Shown here piece by piece: positions 1 through 7,465 of a stretch of 64,000 bases of DNA (the first letter of the stretch is position 1; each line of letters begins with the position of its first letter). Below the pieces are notes generated by a model. The model had not been told where the DNA came from. It made no database searches and was given only the letters and a program-made list of their open reading frames with translations. The position numbers and the translations under genes are program-made. Origin of the DNA: JAWXUU01 sp044426045 (lineage in GTDB: Bacteria; Bacillota; Clostridia; Christensenellales; CAMQZB01); NCBI GenBank assembly GCA_044426045.1, contig JAWXUX010000005.1, forward strand, positions 1 to 64,000, read 5' to 3'.

Positions 1-379
1 CATCGTCAGGATTATTATATCATACCAAATTAATATAGGGAACTATAACTGTGTATCCGTCAGGAACATCGTCAGGATTATTATATCATACCAAATTAAT
101 ATAGGGAACTATAACTGTAAACGCACCATTTCGCACCAAAGTGACATTATATCATACCAAATTAATATAGGGAACTATAACTCCAAGCCATTTTTCTACA
201 AGTGTCCAAATATTATATCATACCAAATTAATATAGGGAACTATAACTATATAGATACGTTTCGTAATTTCCGTTTGATTATATCATACCAAATTAATAT
301 AGGGAACTATAACATAGTAATAATCACAGAAATATGTTGATGAATTATATCATACCAAATTAATATAGGGAACTATATC
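1..379 (-). CRISPR. Type II CRISPR array, right-hand end, six repeats visible
   Basis: Six 36-bp repeats lie at 14-49, 80-115, 146-181, 212-247, 278-313 and 344-379, with a strict 66-bp period and five complete 30-bp spacers; a partial spacer fills 1-13. On the plus strand the repeat begins ATTATATCAT and ends GGAACTATAAC. Read on the minus strand it begins GTTATAGTTCCC and ends TGATATAAT, the form of Cas9-associated (type II) repeats. The minus-strand 3' end is a perfect extended -10 (TGnTATAAT), so each repeat can start its own crRNA, as described for Neisseria type II-C arrays. The repeat at 344-379 has one change (A378 to T). Bases 1-13 equal the last 13 bases of the first full spacer, so that spacer is probably duplicated. 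No cas gene is in the window. Confidence 0.97.
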
Positions 380-494
380 TAACTTATTTAATTGTCAATT
401 TTCCAACTAGATTTTATAGTATTATAAGTATACATTAAAATATTAAAAAGCGCAAGCAAATATCTTTTATGCTGTGTAATTTATTATGGCTTAA
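380..494. other. AT-rich junction between CRISPR array and mobile remnant
   Basis: This short AT-rich stretch has no open frame and no clear ribosome binding site before the next gene. It may hold the array flank and the left junction of the inserted element; no obvious direct repeat with the region after 5292 was seen. Confidence 0.4.
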
Positions 495-824
495 ATGTTG
501 CATTCAAGGCAAGATTGCTCACGTTGCAATGTTCTTTCTTGCATAACACGTCAGAGCCAATCACCGCAAAAATGTATTGACTGTCCTGTTGCAAAAGGCT
601 GTGGGTGGTGTAGTGCATATAACTATGATCTATTCGGAACACCAGATAAGCGTGCAACATATCATTGCGAAATGCACAAAGCAACAGCGCTTGCAAATGC
701 GTATTATTGGAACAAGCGATTCATAGAATTTGAAGTCGGCTTGCCACATGAAGAAGTGGAAAGCTTAATAGGAAAAGAAGAGGCAGAGTGCCTAAGGGAG
801 GTAATACTTGGCAACAGTTACTAA
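495..824 (+). pseudogene. SPASM-domain C-terminal fragment of a radical SAM protein
   Basis: The 109-residue frame is rich in cysteines. It contains a CX2CX5CX2C cluster (CIDCPVAKGCGWC) followed by NYDLFGTPDKR and a further Cys-x-MHKA segment, the pattern of an auxiliary Fe-S SPASM domain at the C-terminus of radical SAM peptide maturases. The catalytic CX3CX2C radical SAM barrel is absent, a TAA codon directly precedes the ATG, and no Shine-Dalgarno site is present, so this reads as the 3' remnant of a larger gene. It overlaps the next gene by 17 bp, which suggests former translational coupling. An independent small Fe-S protein is possible but less likely. Confidence 0.55.
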
Positions 825-1173
825 AATTTATAAGGGATATACAGTTAGACTATCTGACAGAAAGAAAGGATGCATGTCATTCTTTGGTTATATCTCAATA
901 GTGAGTTCAGCTTGGCACGACGTGTATGTGCTAAATCACGAAATAGGTCACGAAAGACAGCGTGCGAAATATGGCAACATTAAAACGTTGTTCAAGGTTT
1001 ATATTCCAAGCATCTATGGCTATTGGTGTAAAAATCTAAGCTACGAGGACTACTATAAACAACCGTGGGAGGCTGAGGCAAATAAGCTAGGTGGCAATGA
1101 GTATTGGGAAAATGACCAATACAATCCGCCTCTGACCGAAGATGAGATTGAGGAGGAAATAAGCAAAGGATGA
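808..1173 (+). CDS. Small HEXXH putative metallopeptidase-like protein
   Basis: This 121-residue protein has a zinc-binding HEIGH motif at residues 44-48 (NHEIGHERQRAKYG) and a possible third ligand in PWEAEANKLGG (E88 or E90), the order seen in small gluzincin-like proteins. There is no signal peptide. The start is TTG with AAGGGAGG at 794-801, six bases upstream, inside the end of the preceding frame. The gene overlaps the next by 4 bp, so the three genes are probably one transcript. Proteins of this type occur in prophage and mobile-element modules. The substrate is unknown, and catalysis is inferred only from the motif. Confidence 0.6.
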   Translation: MATVTKIYKGYTVRLSDRKKGCMSFFGYISIVSSAWHDVYVLNHEIGHERQRAKYGNIKTLFKVYIPSIYGYWCKNLSYEDYYKQPWEAEANKLGGNEYWENDQYNPPLTEDEIEEEISKG

Positions 1174-1466
1174 TTGAGATAGCAATCGGTATCGTGGCAA
1201 GTGTGACAGGTGGGTTCGCACTTTTTTTATTGCAAAGATATTTCAAAAAGAAAGAACGTCAAGATGAACTAAGGGATAGCAAAAAAGCACGAGAAAACAT
1301 ACTTATAATTAAGAGTATTGATGCTATCGGAGATTTGACAGAAGCAAACAGCATAGCACTTCGTGATGGAAAAACCAACGGAGAAATGCACGAGGCAATG
1401 GACCATTATGGTTCGATAAAGAAAGAGATGTATGAATATCTCTTGGAACAAAATAGTAAAATATAG
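1170..1466 (+). CDS. Single-span membrane protein, phage lysis-module type
   Basis: The 98-residue protein has an N-terminal membrane segment (residues 3-23) followed by a basic KKKERQDE stretch and a predicted helical cytoplasmic tail with TNGEMHEA and YGSIKKEMYEYL. The ATG overlaps the stop of the HEXXH gene (ATGA), a sign of coupled translation. Small proteins like this sit beside holins in Firmicutes prophages. The exact role is not clear; it may be an accessory holin. Confidence 0.5.
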   Translation: MIEIAIGIVASVTGGFALFLLQRYFKKKERQDELRDSKKARENILIIKSIDAIGDLTEANSIALRDGKTNGEMHEAMDHYGSIKKEMYEYLLEQNSKI

Positions 1467-1478
1467 GAGTAAAATTTT

Positions 1479-1862
1479 ATGACAACAGAAATGATTCAAA
1501 CAATAATTCAAACACTGCTAACAGCGGTAATCTTGCCACTACTAACATATGCAGGCGTGGCGCTTAAAAATCTTATCGATGAAAAGATAAAAGACACAAC
1601 AGTCGCAAGGTATCTATCAAGTGCCACCGATGCCGTGGAAAACGCCGTGTCGGCAGTAATGCAAACTTATGTTGCAAATCTAAAATACGATGATTTATTC
1701 GATGAAGAAGCTCAAAAAACAGCTTTCGCACTTGCAGTAGAAAAAGCAACACAATCAATAACAGTAGATGGTAAAGCTATCATAGCAGAACTATACGGTG
1801 ACTTCGACACATGGCTCGCAGACAAAATCGAAGCAACAGTATATAAAGAGAACGCGGAATAA
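1479..1862 (+). CDS. Phage holin, LLH family
   Basis: This 127-residue protein starts with an amphipathic-to-membrane segment (TIIQTLLTAVILPLLTYAGVALKNLIDEKI), followed by a soluble helical domain (ATDAVENAVSAVMQTYVANLK, FALAVEKATQSI) ending in a charged tail. This is the layout of LLH-family phage holins, which open the membrane for endolysin. An AGGAG site lies upstream of the ATG. No endolysin is encoded next to it, unlike in an intact phage lysis module, which fits a degraded element. The family call rests on recognition of sequence and layout. Confidence 0.7.
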   Translation: MTTEMIQTIIQTLLTAVILPLLTYAGVALKNLIDEKIKDTTVARYLSSATDAVENAVSAVMQTYVANLKYDDLFDEEAQKTAFALAVEKATQSITVDGKAIIAELYGDFDTWLADKIEATVYKENAE

Positions 1863-1884
1863 ACGACAGTAAAGGAGGATTTTG

Positions 1885-2007
1885 ATGAAAAATAACGTGC
1901 TTTATGCGATGTCTTTATATGTAATTAATAAGCTACGAGACAGTGGGTTAATAACGACAGAAGAGATGAGAAAAATTGATGAAAAAAATAAAAAATCTTT
2001 CTTGTGA
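1885..2007 (+). CDS. Short SHOCT-like protein
   Basis: A 40-codon frame starts at an ATG with a strong AAAGGAGG site six bases upstream. The product, with the segment YVINKLRDSGLITTEEMRKID, resembles the SHOCT short helical motif (hydrophobic-K-L-x-x-x-G-[IL]-[IL]-T-x-E-E) often encoded next to site-specific recombinases in Firmicutes elements. It is soluble and lysine-rich at its C-terminus. The function is unknown; it might regulate the recombinases that follow. Confidence 0.55.
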   Translation: MKNNVLYAMSLYVINKLRDSGLITTEEMRKIDEKNKKSFL

Positions 2008-2052
2008 GTTTAAGCCGTTTGCAGTAGACTTATAAAAAGCTTTGCGGTAATG

Positions 2053-2088
2053 TTGTCCCTACTAGAGATAGTGGGGACAAATTTTTTA
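2053..2088 (+). terminator. Rho-independent terminator before recombinase genes
   Basis: A 12-bp stem (arm TTGTCCCTACTA, one G-U pair) closes a GAGA tetraloop and is followed by a T-rich tail. It separates the holin transcript from the recombinase genes. Confidence 0.8.
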
Positions 2089-2139
2089 TAACAATCAAAT
2101 CCCCATTTGTTAGTAGGTAGTAAATAAAAAGGAGGACTT

Positions 2140-3594
2140 ATGGGAAAGAAGAGAGTTGTTGCATACATAAGAGTATCTACAAAGTCGGAAAGACAGTCGC
2201 ATAGCTATATGTACCAAGAAGACTATTGGAGAGAAGTGCTTATGCAAAAAAATGACTGTGAACTTGTGGGGATATATGCCGACAATGGTATAAGCGGAAG
2301 GCTAATGAGAAAAAGGCCACAGTTCATGTCCATGATAGAGGATTGCAAGGTTGGACTAATAGACGAAATTTGCGTGAAATCAGTAAGTAGATTTTCTAGG
2401 AACACGGTGGAACTGCTAGATATGGTAAGACAGCTGCGAGAACTGAATGTAGCTGTGTACTTTGAGCAAGAGAACGTAAATACGTTATCTAGCACAAGTG
2501 ATCTTGAACTGAGTATTGCGGCGGCACTTGCTGATGCAGACCTAGTGAGATACAGCGAAAACATGAAATGGTCAATAGCACACAAATATGCTAATGGTGT
2601 AATATCTGTTGGGAATGGGCTATACGGCTATCGTATGACTAAAGATAATGAACTAGTGCCACACCCAGAAGAATCTCAAATTGTGAAGTTAATATATGAT
2701 AAATACTTAAATGGTGAAAGCTATGACAAGATAGCAAACACACTGGATTCAATGGGAGTTCCTACAAAAAAAGGAACTGCGAGTTGGGACTTTCGTACTA
2801 TCAAAATGACATTAACCAATGAAAGATATGCTGGTATATCCATACAGCATAAATCGGTTAAAATAAACGGTGCCAAGGTAGACAATACAGGAGGAATACA
2901 CAGGCCACAATTGATAATTGAAAACAGTCATGAAGCGATAATATCCAAAGAAACATTTGATGCTGTGCAAGAACTTATGTATCAAAGAGCAAATAAGAAA
3001 ATCTTGGGTAGCAAGCAGAAAGTGTATGACTTCACTGGGGATATAACTTGTGAATGTTGCAATAGTAAATACACGCATAAAATAAATAACTCAGGAACTA
3101 AATACCAAAGTGAGGTTTGGGTATGTAACAAATGGAGAAGAAAAGGTGCGAAAGCCTGTGGAAACATACAAATAAAGGATTCGGTATTGAAGGAAAAGTT
3201 TATAGAGTGCTATAACGAATTTGTATCAAATAAGTACGATAACGATATAGTGGAAGAAGCTAAAACTAAAAGGTTAGAACTGCTATCGATGGAAAGCAAT
3301 TTGCGAACATTATACACGCAAGGGTACATTCGTAATGAAGATTACAAAACAGAAGTTAATAGAATAATAGAAAAAATAAAGATAGAAGAAAATATAATAT
3401 ACAAATACAAAATGAAGAATGTGACGGAAGAAGATTTTGAGCAAATAACGGAATACGATAGTGTAAAGTATAATAAATTTGTAACGGCTATAAAAATAAA
3501 TAAATATACAGTAACCTTCGTGTTCATGAATGGGGTGGAAATATCCAAGCCATACAGCAATGGACAAGCTGGAAATAAAAGAAAGGGGGAATAA
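2140..3594 (+). CDS. Large serine recombinase 1
   Basis: The 484-residue protein has an N-terminal resolvase/invertase domain (VVAYIRVST, catalytic Ser13; NGISG; SVSRFSRNT), a recombinase domain (GLYGYRM, YDKIANTLDSMGVPT) and a zinc ribbon around residues 300-345 (CECC then a later C and C pair), then a coiled-coil region. It catalyses site-specific integration or excision. The helix that normally reads AxEERxxIS is LADADLVRYSENMKW here, so the usual acidic and arginine residues are altered; activity may be reduced or specialised. AAAGGAGG lies before the ATG. It directly abuts the second recombinase gene. Tandem large serine recombinases are typical of mobilisable elements and SCC-like islands. 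Confidence 0.92.
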   Translation: MGKKRVVAYIRVSTKSERQSHSYMYQEDYWREVLMQKNDCELVGIYADNGISGRLMRKRPQFMSMIEDCKVGLIDEICVKSVSRFSRNTVELLDMVRQLRELNVAVYFEQENVNTLSSTSDLELSIAAALADADLVRYSENMKWSIAHKYANGVISVGNGLYGYRMTKDNELVPHPEESQIVKLIYDKYLNGESYDKIANTLDSMGVPTKKGTASWDFRTIKMTLTNERYAGISIQHKSVKINGAKVDNTGGIHRPQLIIENSHEAIISKETFDAVQELMYQRANKKILGSKQKVYDFTGDITCECCNSKYTHKINNSGTKYQSEVWVCNKWRRKGAKACGNIQIKDSVLKEKFIECYNEFVSNKYDNDIVEEAKTKRLELLSMESNLRTLYTQGYIRNEDYKTEVNRIIEKIKIEENIIYKYKMKNVTEEDFEQITEYDSVKYNKFVTAIKINKYTVTFVFMNGVEISKPYSNGQAGNKRKGE

Positions 3595-5292
3595 ATGGCA
3601 GTAAATCAAAGAATAGTAAGAGAAATACCTGCAATGCCACGAGCAATGTCTATGACTGAAAGAAAAAAGCTAGTTGAAGTAGCATATTGTAGGGTATCAA
3701 CAGAAGATGTGAGTCAAGAAGATAGCTATGAAAGACAAATAAGTTACTACACTGACAAAATATGTGCTAACCACGAAGTTGAGTTCGGTGGCATATATGC
3801 TGACCAAGGCATAAGTGGCACACACGTTGAAACAAGGCCAGAGTTTCAAAGAATGATTGCCGATGCGAGAGCTGGTAAAATAAATGTGATACGATGTAAG
3901 TCAATACAAAGATTTGGTCGAAACACAGTAGATGTGCTGTCCGCAGTGCGAGAACTTCGAGAAATGGGAGTTGCAGTCATGTTTGAACAGCAAGGCATAA
4001 ATACGCTAGATACTTCTGGAGAGGTGCTGATAACGGTAATGGCGGCTTGTAGTGAACAAGAATCACGGACCATAAGTCATAATGTAAGGTTTGGATTTAA
4101 GGAAAAATTTAGAAAAGGCGAAGTCATGGTAAACTGGGCAAGGTTCTTAGGATATCGAAGGAATAATGAAACAAAAGAACTAGAAATAGTAGAAGAAGAA
4201 GCTGTGATAATAAGAAGAATCTTCAGAGAGTTCATAGCTGGCTTATCTACAAGTAATATAGCAAATGGCTTAATGCAAGATGGAATAAAGACAGCAGAAT
4301 GGAAGAAACCAACAAGTGAGAAGCAGAAAACGAAGCTGAGGAAAAAGGAAGAAGAATGGCTCAAATTGAGCCTTGAAGAGCGCAAGAAGAAACCACTAGC
4401 AAAGTGGTATCCTGCAACAATAGCAAATATGATAGCTAACGAGAAATACTGCGGAGATAGCATACAGGGCAAGACGTATAAAGTAGATGTGCTAAGTAAA
4501 AAGCGAGTGGAAAACACTGGACAATCGTATAAGTTCTACAATTCAAATACTCATCCAGCAATAATAGATAAAGAAACTTTCGATATGGCGCAAGAAGAAA
4601 TGAAAAGAAGAAATGGAATGAGAGGTTCAACCAATACTGGAAAGGCCAAATACAGCAGTAAATATGCACTGAGTAAAATGATAGAGTGTGGAGCTGATGG
4701 AGAACATTATAGAAGGTATGCCTACTATCCAAAAGAAGGCGGAAGCATACCTGTGTGGATATGTCGATTAAAAAAAGTAAAAAAAGATGATCCAAGAAAA
4801 TGCAAACAAGCATGGGTTAAAGAAACTGACATTTATAAACTATACATGGAAATCATATCTGAGATAGGTGCAAACAGCGACTTTATAGAGCAGTTAACTA
4901 AGAATGTGTGTGAGTCAACAGAAAGCAATGATGTTGAGAAAATATCTGAACTGCAAGCTAAAATGGACACTATAAGCAAAGATATAATAGAAGTAATGCA
5001 AGCCAATATAGATATGAACTCAAAGCAAGATAAGATAAAAGAGCTGATGGCTAAGCAAGATGCATATGCTGAAGAAAGTAAATTACTGACGGAAAGAACA
5101 GCAAGCATTGGACTTAGTAAAGAAAGAGTTATAAAGCTGAAAGAAACCATAGAATCAATGAATATATGCAACGAGATAGACTATGAAATGATGCGAGCAA
5201 ATATAGAGAAGATAGTCATACTAAACGGCGAAGCAAAATACATATTCCGCTGCGGACTAGAATACACCAAGCAAATAAAGCAAGGCTTATAA
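3595..5292 (+). CDS. Large serine recombinase 2
   Basis: The 565-residue protein has a resolvase domain after a short N-terminal extension (VEVAYCRVSTEDVSQ, with catalytic Ser in RVST; ADQGISGTH; SIQRFGRNTVD; the intact motif CSEQESRTIS), a recombinase DNA-binding domain (FLGYRR, TSNIANGLMQDGI), a zinc-ribbon region with few cysteines, and a long C-terminal coiled coil around residues 440-520. The ATG follows the stop of recombinase 1 without a gap, with GAAAGGGGG upstream, so the two are co-translated. The partner recombinases may both be needed to move the element, as with ccrA and ccrB. A hairpin terminator follows. Confidence 0.93.
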   Translation: MAVNQRIVREIPAMPRAMSMTERKKLVEVAYCRVSTEDVSQEDSYERQISYYTDKICANHEVEFGGIYADQGISGTHVETRPEFQRMIADARAGKINVIRCKSIQRFGRNTVDVLSAVRELREMGVAVMFEQQGINTLDTSGEVLITVMAACSEQESRTISHNVRFGFKEKFRKGEVMVNWARFLGYRRNNETKELEIVEEEAVIIRRIFREFIAGLSTSNIANGLMQDGIKTAEWKKPTSEKQKTKLRKKEEEWLKLSLEERKKKPLAKWYPATIANMIANEKYCGDSIQGKTYKVDVLSKKRVENTGQSYKFYNSNTHPAIIDKETFDMAQEEMKRRNGMRGSTNTGKAKYSSKYALSKMIECGADGEHYRRYAYYPKEGGSIPVWICRLKKVKKDDPRKCKQAWVKETDIYKLYMEIISEIGANSDFIEQLTKNVCESTESNDVEKISELQAKMDTISKDIIEVMQANIDMNSKQDKIKELMAKQDAYAEESKLLTERTASIGLSKERVIKLKETIESMNICNEIDYEMMRANIEKIVILNGEAKYIFRCGLEYTKQIKQGL

Positions 5293-5300
5293 AACCAGAA

Positions 5301-5345
5301 ACCTAGCATTTTAGAAATAACTAAGATGCTAGGTCTTTGTGTTTA
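5301..5345 (+). terminator. Terminator hairpin after recombinases
   Basis: A 14-bp stem (arm ACCTAGCATTTTAG at 5301-5314 with 5321-5334, one G-U pair) has an AAATAA loop. The tail is only moderately T-rich. It ends the recombinase transcript and separates it from the candidate tracrRNA. Confidence 0.7.
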
Positions 5346-5365
5346 AAAATAACTGTGGAAAAAGA

Positions 5366-5485
5366 CAAATGCTAATGGCAACTATAACAAAGGGACTTAT
5401 CGTATTAACAACTTATTAAAAGGGACTTATTGTAGTGCTAACACAACGTAAAGACCGAAGTGAGCAATCACCTCGGTCTTTTTTT
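5366..5485 (+). ncRNA. Candidate tracrRNA for the type II CRISPR array
   Basis: The stretch 5366-5388 reads CAAAT, GC, TAAT, GG, C, AACTATAAC. The plus-strand CRISPR repeat ends with CAAAT, TAAT, ATAGGGA-type sequence and AACTATAAC. About 20 bases can therefore pair with the start of the crRNA repeat: nine continuous pairs with GTTATAGTT, a C-C mismatch, two pairs, a 3-nt bulge, four pairs, a 2-nt bulge and five more pairs. Bulged pairing of this kind is normal in crRNA:tracrRNA duplexes. A linker with two GGGACTTAT copies (5392-5400 and 5422-5430) follows, then a strong terminator, as expected for a tracrRNA on the strand opposite to the crRNAs. No clear promoter or canonical nexus hairpin was found. 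It could be a decayed tracrRNA. Confidence 0.65.
5450..5485 (+). terminator. Strong Rho-independent terminator
   Basis: A 14-bp stem (arm AAAGACCGAAGTGA, one wobble) closes a GCAA tetraloop and runs into a T tract. It forms the 3' end of the candidate tracrRNA. Confidence 0.9.
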
Positions 5486-5570
5486 AATTCCCATTCCCTT
5501 ATAGAATGCGGGTTGTAGCACTTTTTCGCTTCATGAGATTAACCGCAAGTTTACTGCCGAAATTCAACCG

Positions 5571-5608
5571 CGTGTTGCATCCGTGTTGCATTCGTGTTGC
5601 ATTTTTTT
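5571..5608. repeat. Three tandem CGTGTTGCAT units, left copy
   Basis: Three CGTGTTGCAT units with an 11-bp period lie at 5571, 5582 and 5593, ending in a T run. A 24-base stretch (5582-5605) recurs exactly at 11805-11828, on the far side of the DUF1989 operon. Just upstream, 5491-5516 (TTCCCTTA, ATGCGGG, TGTAGCA) resembles 11921-11947. The set may be recombination sites or intergenic mobile repeats. Confidence 0.75.
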
Positions 5609-5927
5609 AAAAAAATAATTGCAAGTATTAAAATTTCTATTCCAAACTATCGCATTTATCAATAAAACACAGACTTTTAATACTACTTTTTGTCGAAAAC
5701 ACAGAATATTTGTGTTTTTCAATCAAAACAATACATTTCCCAAAACAAATAAAAAAAGCAAAAAACAAAAGAGGGTGAAAAACCCTCTTTCTAAACAGAC
5801 AAAACAATGAAGTCAGTTATTAGTTTAGTGTTATTAATTTACGGTATATTGTTCAGATAATATTCCACTAAAGTGGAAGAAAAATATACCTATAAAGGTT
5901 GAAATTATTAAAAAGCAATGTTTTTGG
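5609..5927. other. AT-rich non-coding stretch with a hairpin
   Basis: No credible gene is present; the open frame from 5619 is low-complexity. A perfect 9-bp stem (arm AAAGAGGGT, 5768-5776 with 5782-5790) has the same core as the hairpin at 12195-12228. A small palindrome (TTCCACT facing AGTGGAA) lies near 5862-5877. Confidence 0.55.
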
Positions 5928-5956
5928 TTGACTAAAAGTGCAAAAAGGGGTATTCT
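5928..5956 (+). promoter_or_regulatory. Sigma-A promoter of the LuxR-DUF1989 operon
   Basis: A -35 box TTGACT (5928-5933) and a -10 box TATTCT (5951-5956) are spaced by 17 bp. Transcription would start near 5963, only about 20 bases before the hairpin at 5983. Confidence 0.7.
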
Positions 5957-5982
5957 CGTAGTAAGTTAATTAACAAAAGCAA

Positions 5983-6028
5983 AGGGGCTTCAAGTTTTGA
6001 AAAACAAAACTTGAAGCCCCTATTTTTA
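5983..6028 (+). terminator. Leader terminator or attenuator ahead of the operon
   Basis: A perfect 17-bp stem (arm AGGGGCTTCAAGTTTTG, 5983-5999 with 6005-6021) has a five-A loop and is followed by ATTTTTATT. It lies between the operon promoter and the start codon at 6043, so it should stop most transcripts unless it is antiterminated. No competing antiterminator stem is obvious in the 20-base leader. Confidence 0.8.
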
Positions 6029-6042
6029 TTGGAGGTAAAATC

Positions 6043-6792
6043 ATGCTGAAAGAAAGTGAATGGAACAATATCAATAAAATATTGCTAGACCTGTACACTC
6101 TAGACAATATTGAATCGCTTGCAAGCAAATTTATGCGTATGTGCAAGATGCTGATTCCGCACACAGAAAGTTATTTTATGGTTCTTGATGAAAATCAAAA
6201 CATCGCAAATGACATGAAATTTTATATCGGCGAAGATGATACCGCAATAGAAAAATATGAAACGGCATACTACGATGATGATTATTTAAAATTTCTTTAT
6301 GACATAACAAAAGATACTGTTGTTTTTAAAGATAGCGACATTTTACCTGATGATGTCAGAATGCAAACAAACTATTTTAAAGAATATCTAAAGCCAAAGA
6401 ACATACCATATGCTTGCGGAATTTTGATTGCGCAAGAAGGTGTGATAAGAGGTATCCTAACTTTTTTCAGAGGTGCAGAAGGAGATTTTACAGACAAAGA
6501 GGTCTATATTTTGAACATCATCAAAGATCACTTGCAAAACAAATTCTATTCTTTGCTAGACGCTCGTGAAAGTGGTCGTGGAGTTAAAGAAATCAAGAAT
6601 GAATATCAATTGACAAAAAGAGAAATCGACGTATTGAAACTTGTGAACTGTGGATATACAAACGAGGAGATTGCAAACATATTGGTTGTGACTCTCGACA
6701 CAGTGAAAAAACACATCTATAATTTATATAAGAAAACAGGTGTGACAAGCAGAGTTCAACTATTGCGTATGATAAGTGAAAAACAGCAATAA
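6043..6792 (+). CDS. LuxR-family regulator with an N-terminal sensor domain
   Basis: The 249-residue protein has an N-terminal GAF-like sensor region (residues 1-170) and a C-terminal LuxR helix-turn-helix (about 187-245: LTKREIDVLKLVNCGYTNEEIANIL, then LDTVKKHIYNLYKKTGV). GGAGG precedes the ATG. It is the first gene of the operon, behind a promoter and a hairpin terminator, and probably senses the substrate or nitrogen state and controls the genes downstream. No phospho-acceptor receiver domain is present, so direct ligand sensing is more likely than a two-component role. The ligand is unknown. Confidence 0.85.
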   Translation: MLKESEWNNINKILLDLYTLDNIESLASKFMRMCKMLIPHTESYFMVLDENQNIANDMKFYIGEDDTAIEKYETAYYDDDYLKFLYDITKDTVVFKDSDILPDDVRMQTNYFKEYLKPKNIPYACGILIAQEGVIRGILTFFRGAEGDFTDKEVYILNIIKDHLQNKFYSLLDARESGRGVKEIKNEYQLTKREIDVLKLVNCGYTNEEIANILVVTLDTVKKHIYNLYKKTGVTSRVQLLRMISEKQQ

Positions 6793-6822
6793 AAGTGCCA
6801 ACGGGGCATACAGGAGAATATT

Positions 6823-7380
6823 ATGGAAATTCCAAGCGGAAGTGCATTGATAGTTATCGATTCACAGAATGATTTTGTAAACAACCTACCAGAAGAAATG
6901 GAAGGGGGAAAAGTTCTTGAAGAAGTTATCAAAACAATAACATATTTCAGAAGCAAAAACTTGCCAATCGTGCATTTCAGAGAAATCCACCGTCACCAAC
7001 ATGTTGACTTTGGCAGAGAGCTAGATGGCGATGAAGGCGTGCACTGCATTGAAGGCACATATGATGCTGATTATTGCAAAGGTGTTGAGCCACTTGAATC
7101 TGAATACAAAATCGATAAAAGAAGATACAGCGGATTTTTCGCAACTGATCTTGATTTGTTGCTTCGTGGGTTGAAAGTTCAATATTTATATATTGTTGGC
7201 TTTCTAACAGATGTTTGCGTACACTACACATCCGTTGATGCTCACCAACACGACTATCATATCAAAGTGTTTAAAGAAGCGGTTGGCGGTTCAAGCCTTG
7301 CTGCCCACAACGCATCACTAAATGCAATAGAATATCTTCAACACGGTGCTGTTATTAGCACAAATGAATTAGAAGATTAA
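6823..7380 (+). CDS. Isochorismatase-like cysteine amidohydrolase
   Basis: This 185-residue protein has the Asp-Lys-Cys triad of the isochorismatase-like hydrolases: D13 in VIDSQNDF, K99 in IDKRRYSGFF, and C132 in GFLTDVCVHYT, with the cis-peptide before it. The family includes biuret hydrolase, ureidoacrylate amidase and guanylurea hydrolase, which remove a terminal carboxamide as ammonia. Its place next to two DUF1989 proteins and allophanate hydrolase argues for biuret (giving allophanate) or guanylurea (giving carboxyguanidine) as substrate. The exact substrate cannot be fixed from the sequence. Nicotinamidase is unlikely, since its metal-site residues are not evident. Confidence 0.85.
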   Translation: MEIPSGSALIVIDSQNDFVNNLPEEMEGGKVLEEVIKTITYFRSKNLPIVHFREIHRHQHVDFGRELDGDEGVHCIEGTYDADYCKGVEPLESEYKIDKRRYSGFFATDLDLLLRGLKVQYLYIVGFLTDVCVHYTSVDAHQHDYHIKVFKEAVGGSSLAAHNASLNAIEYLQHGAVISTNELED

Positions 7381-7465
7381 TAAAAACATTAAAACAGAAA
7401 AAGAAAACAGAAAAAATAATAAATATATCAAAACGGACAAAATTTTTATAAGAGAGGTATAAAAT

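Noticed and set aside
5392..5430. Further degenerate CRISPR repeats (two GGGACTTAT copies)
   Set aside because: Only 9 bases recur with a 30-bp period and no 36-bp repeat can be aligned; they fit better as the linker of the candidate tracrRNA.
5491..5520. tRNA gene end (GCGGGTTGTAG)
   Set aside because: No cloverleaf or acceptor stem can be formed around it.
5619..5810. 63-codon plus-strand open frame
   Set aside because: Low-complexity, lysine-rich, with no ribosome site; it runs through a hairpin.
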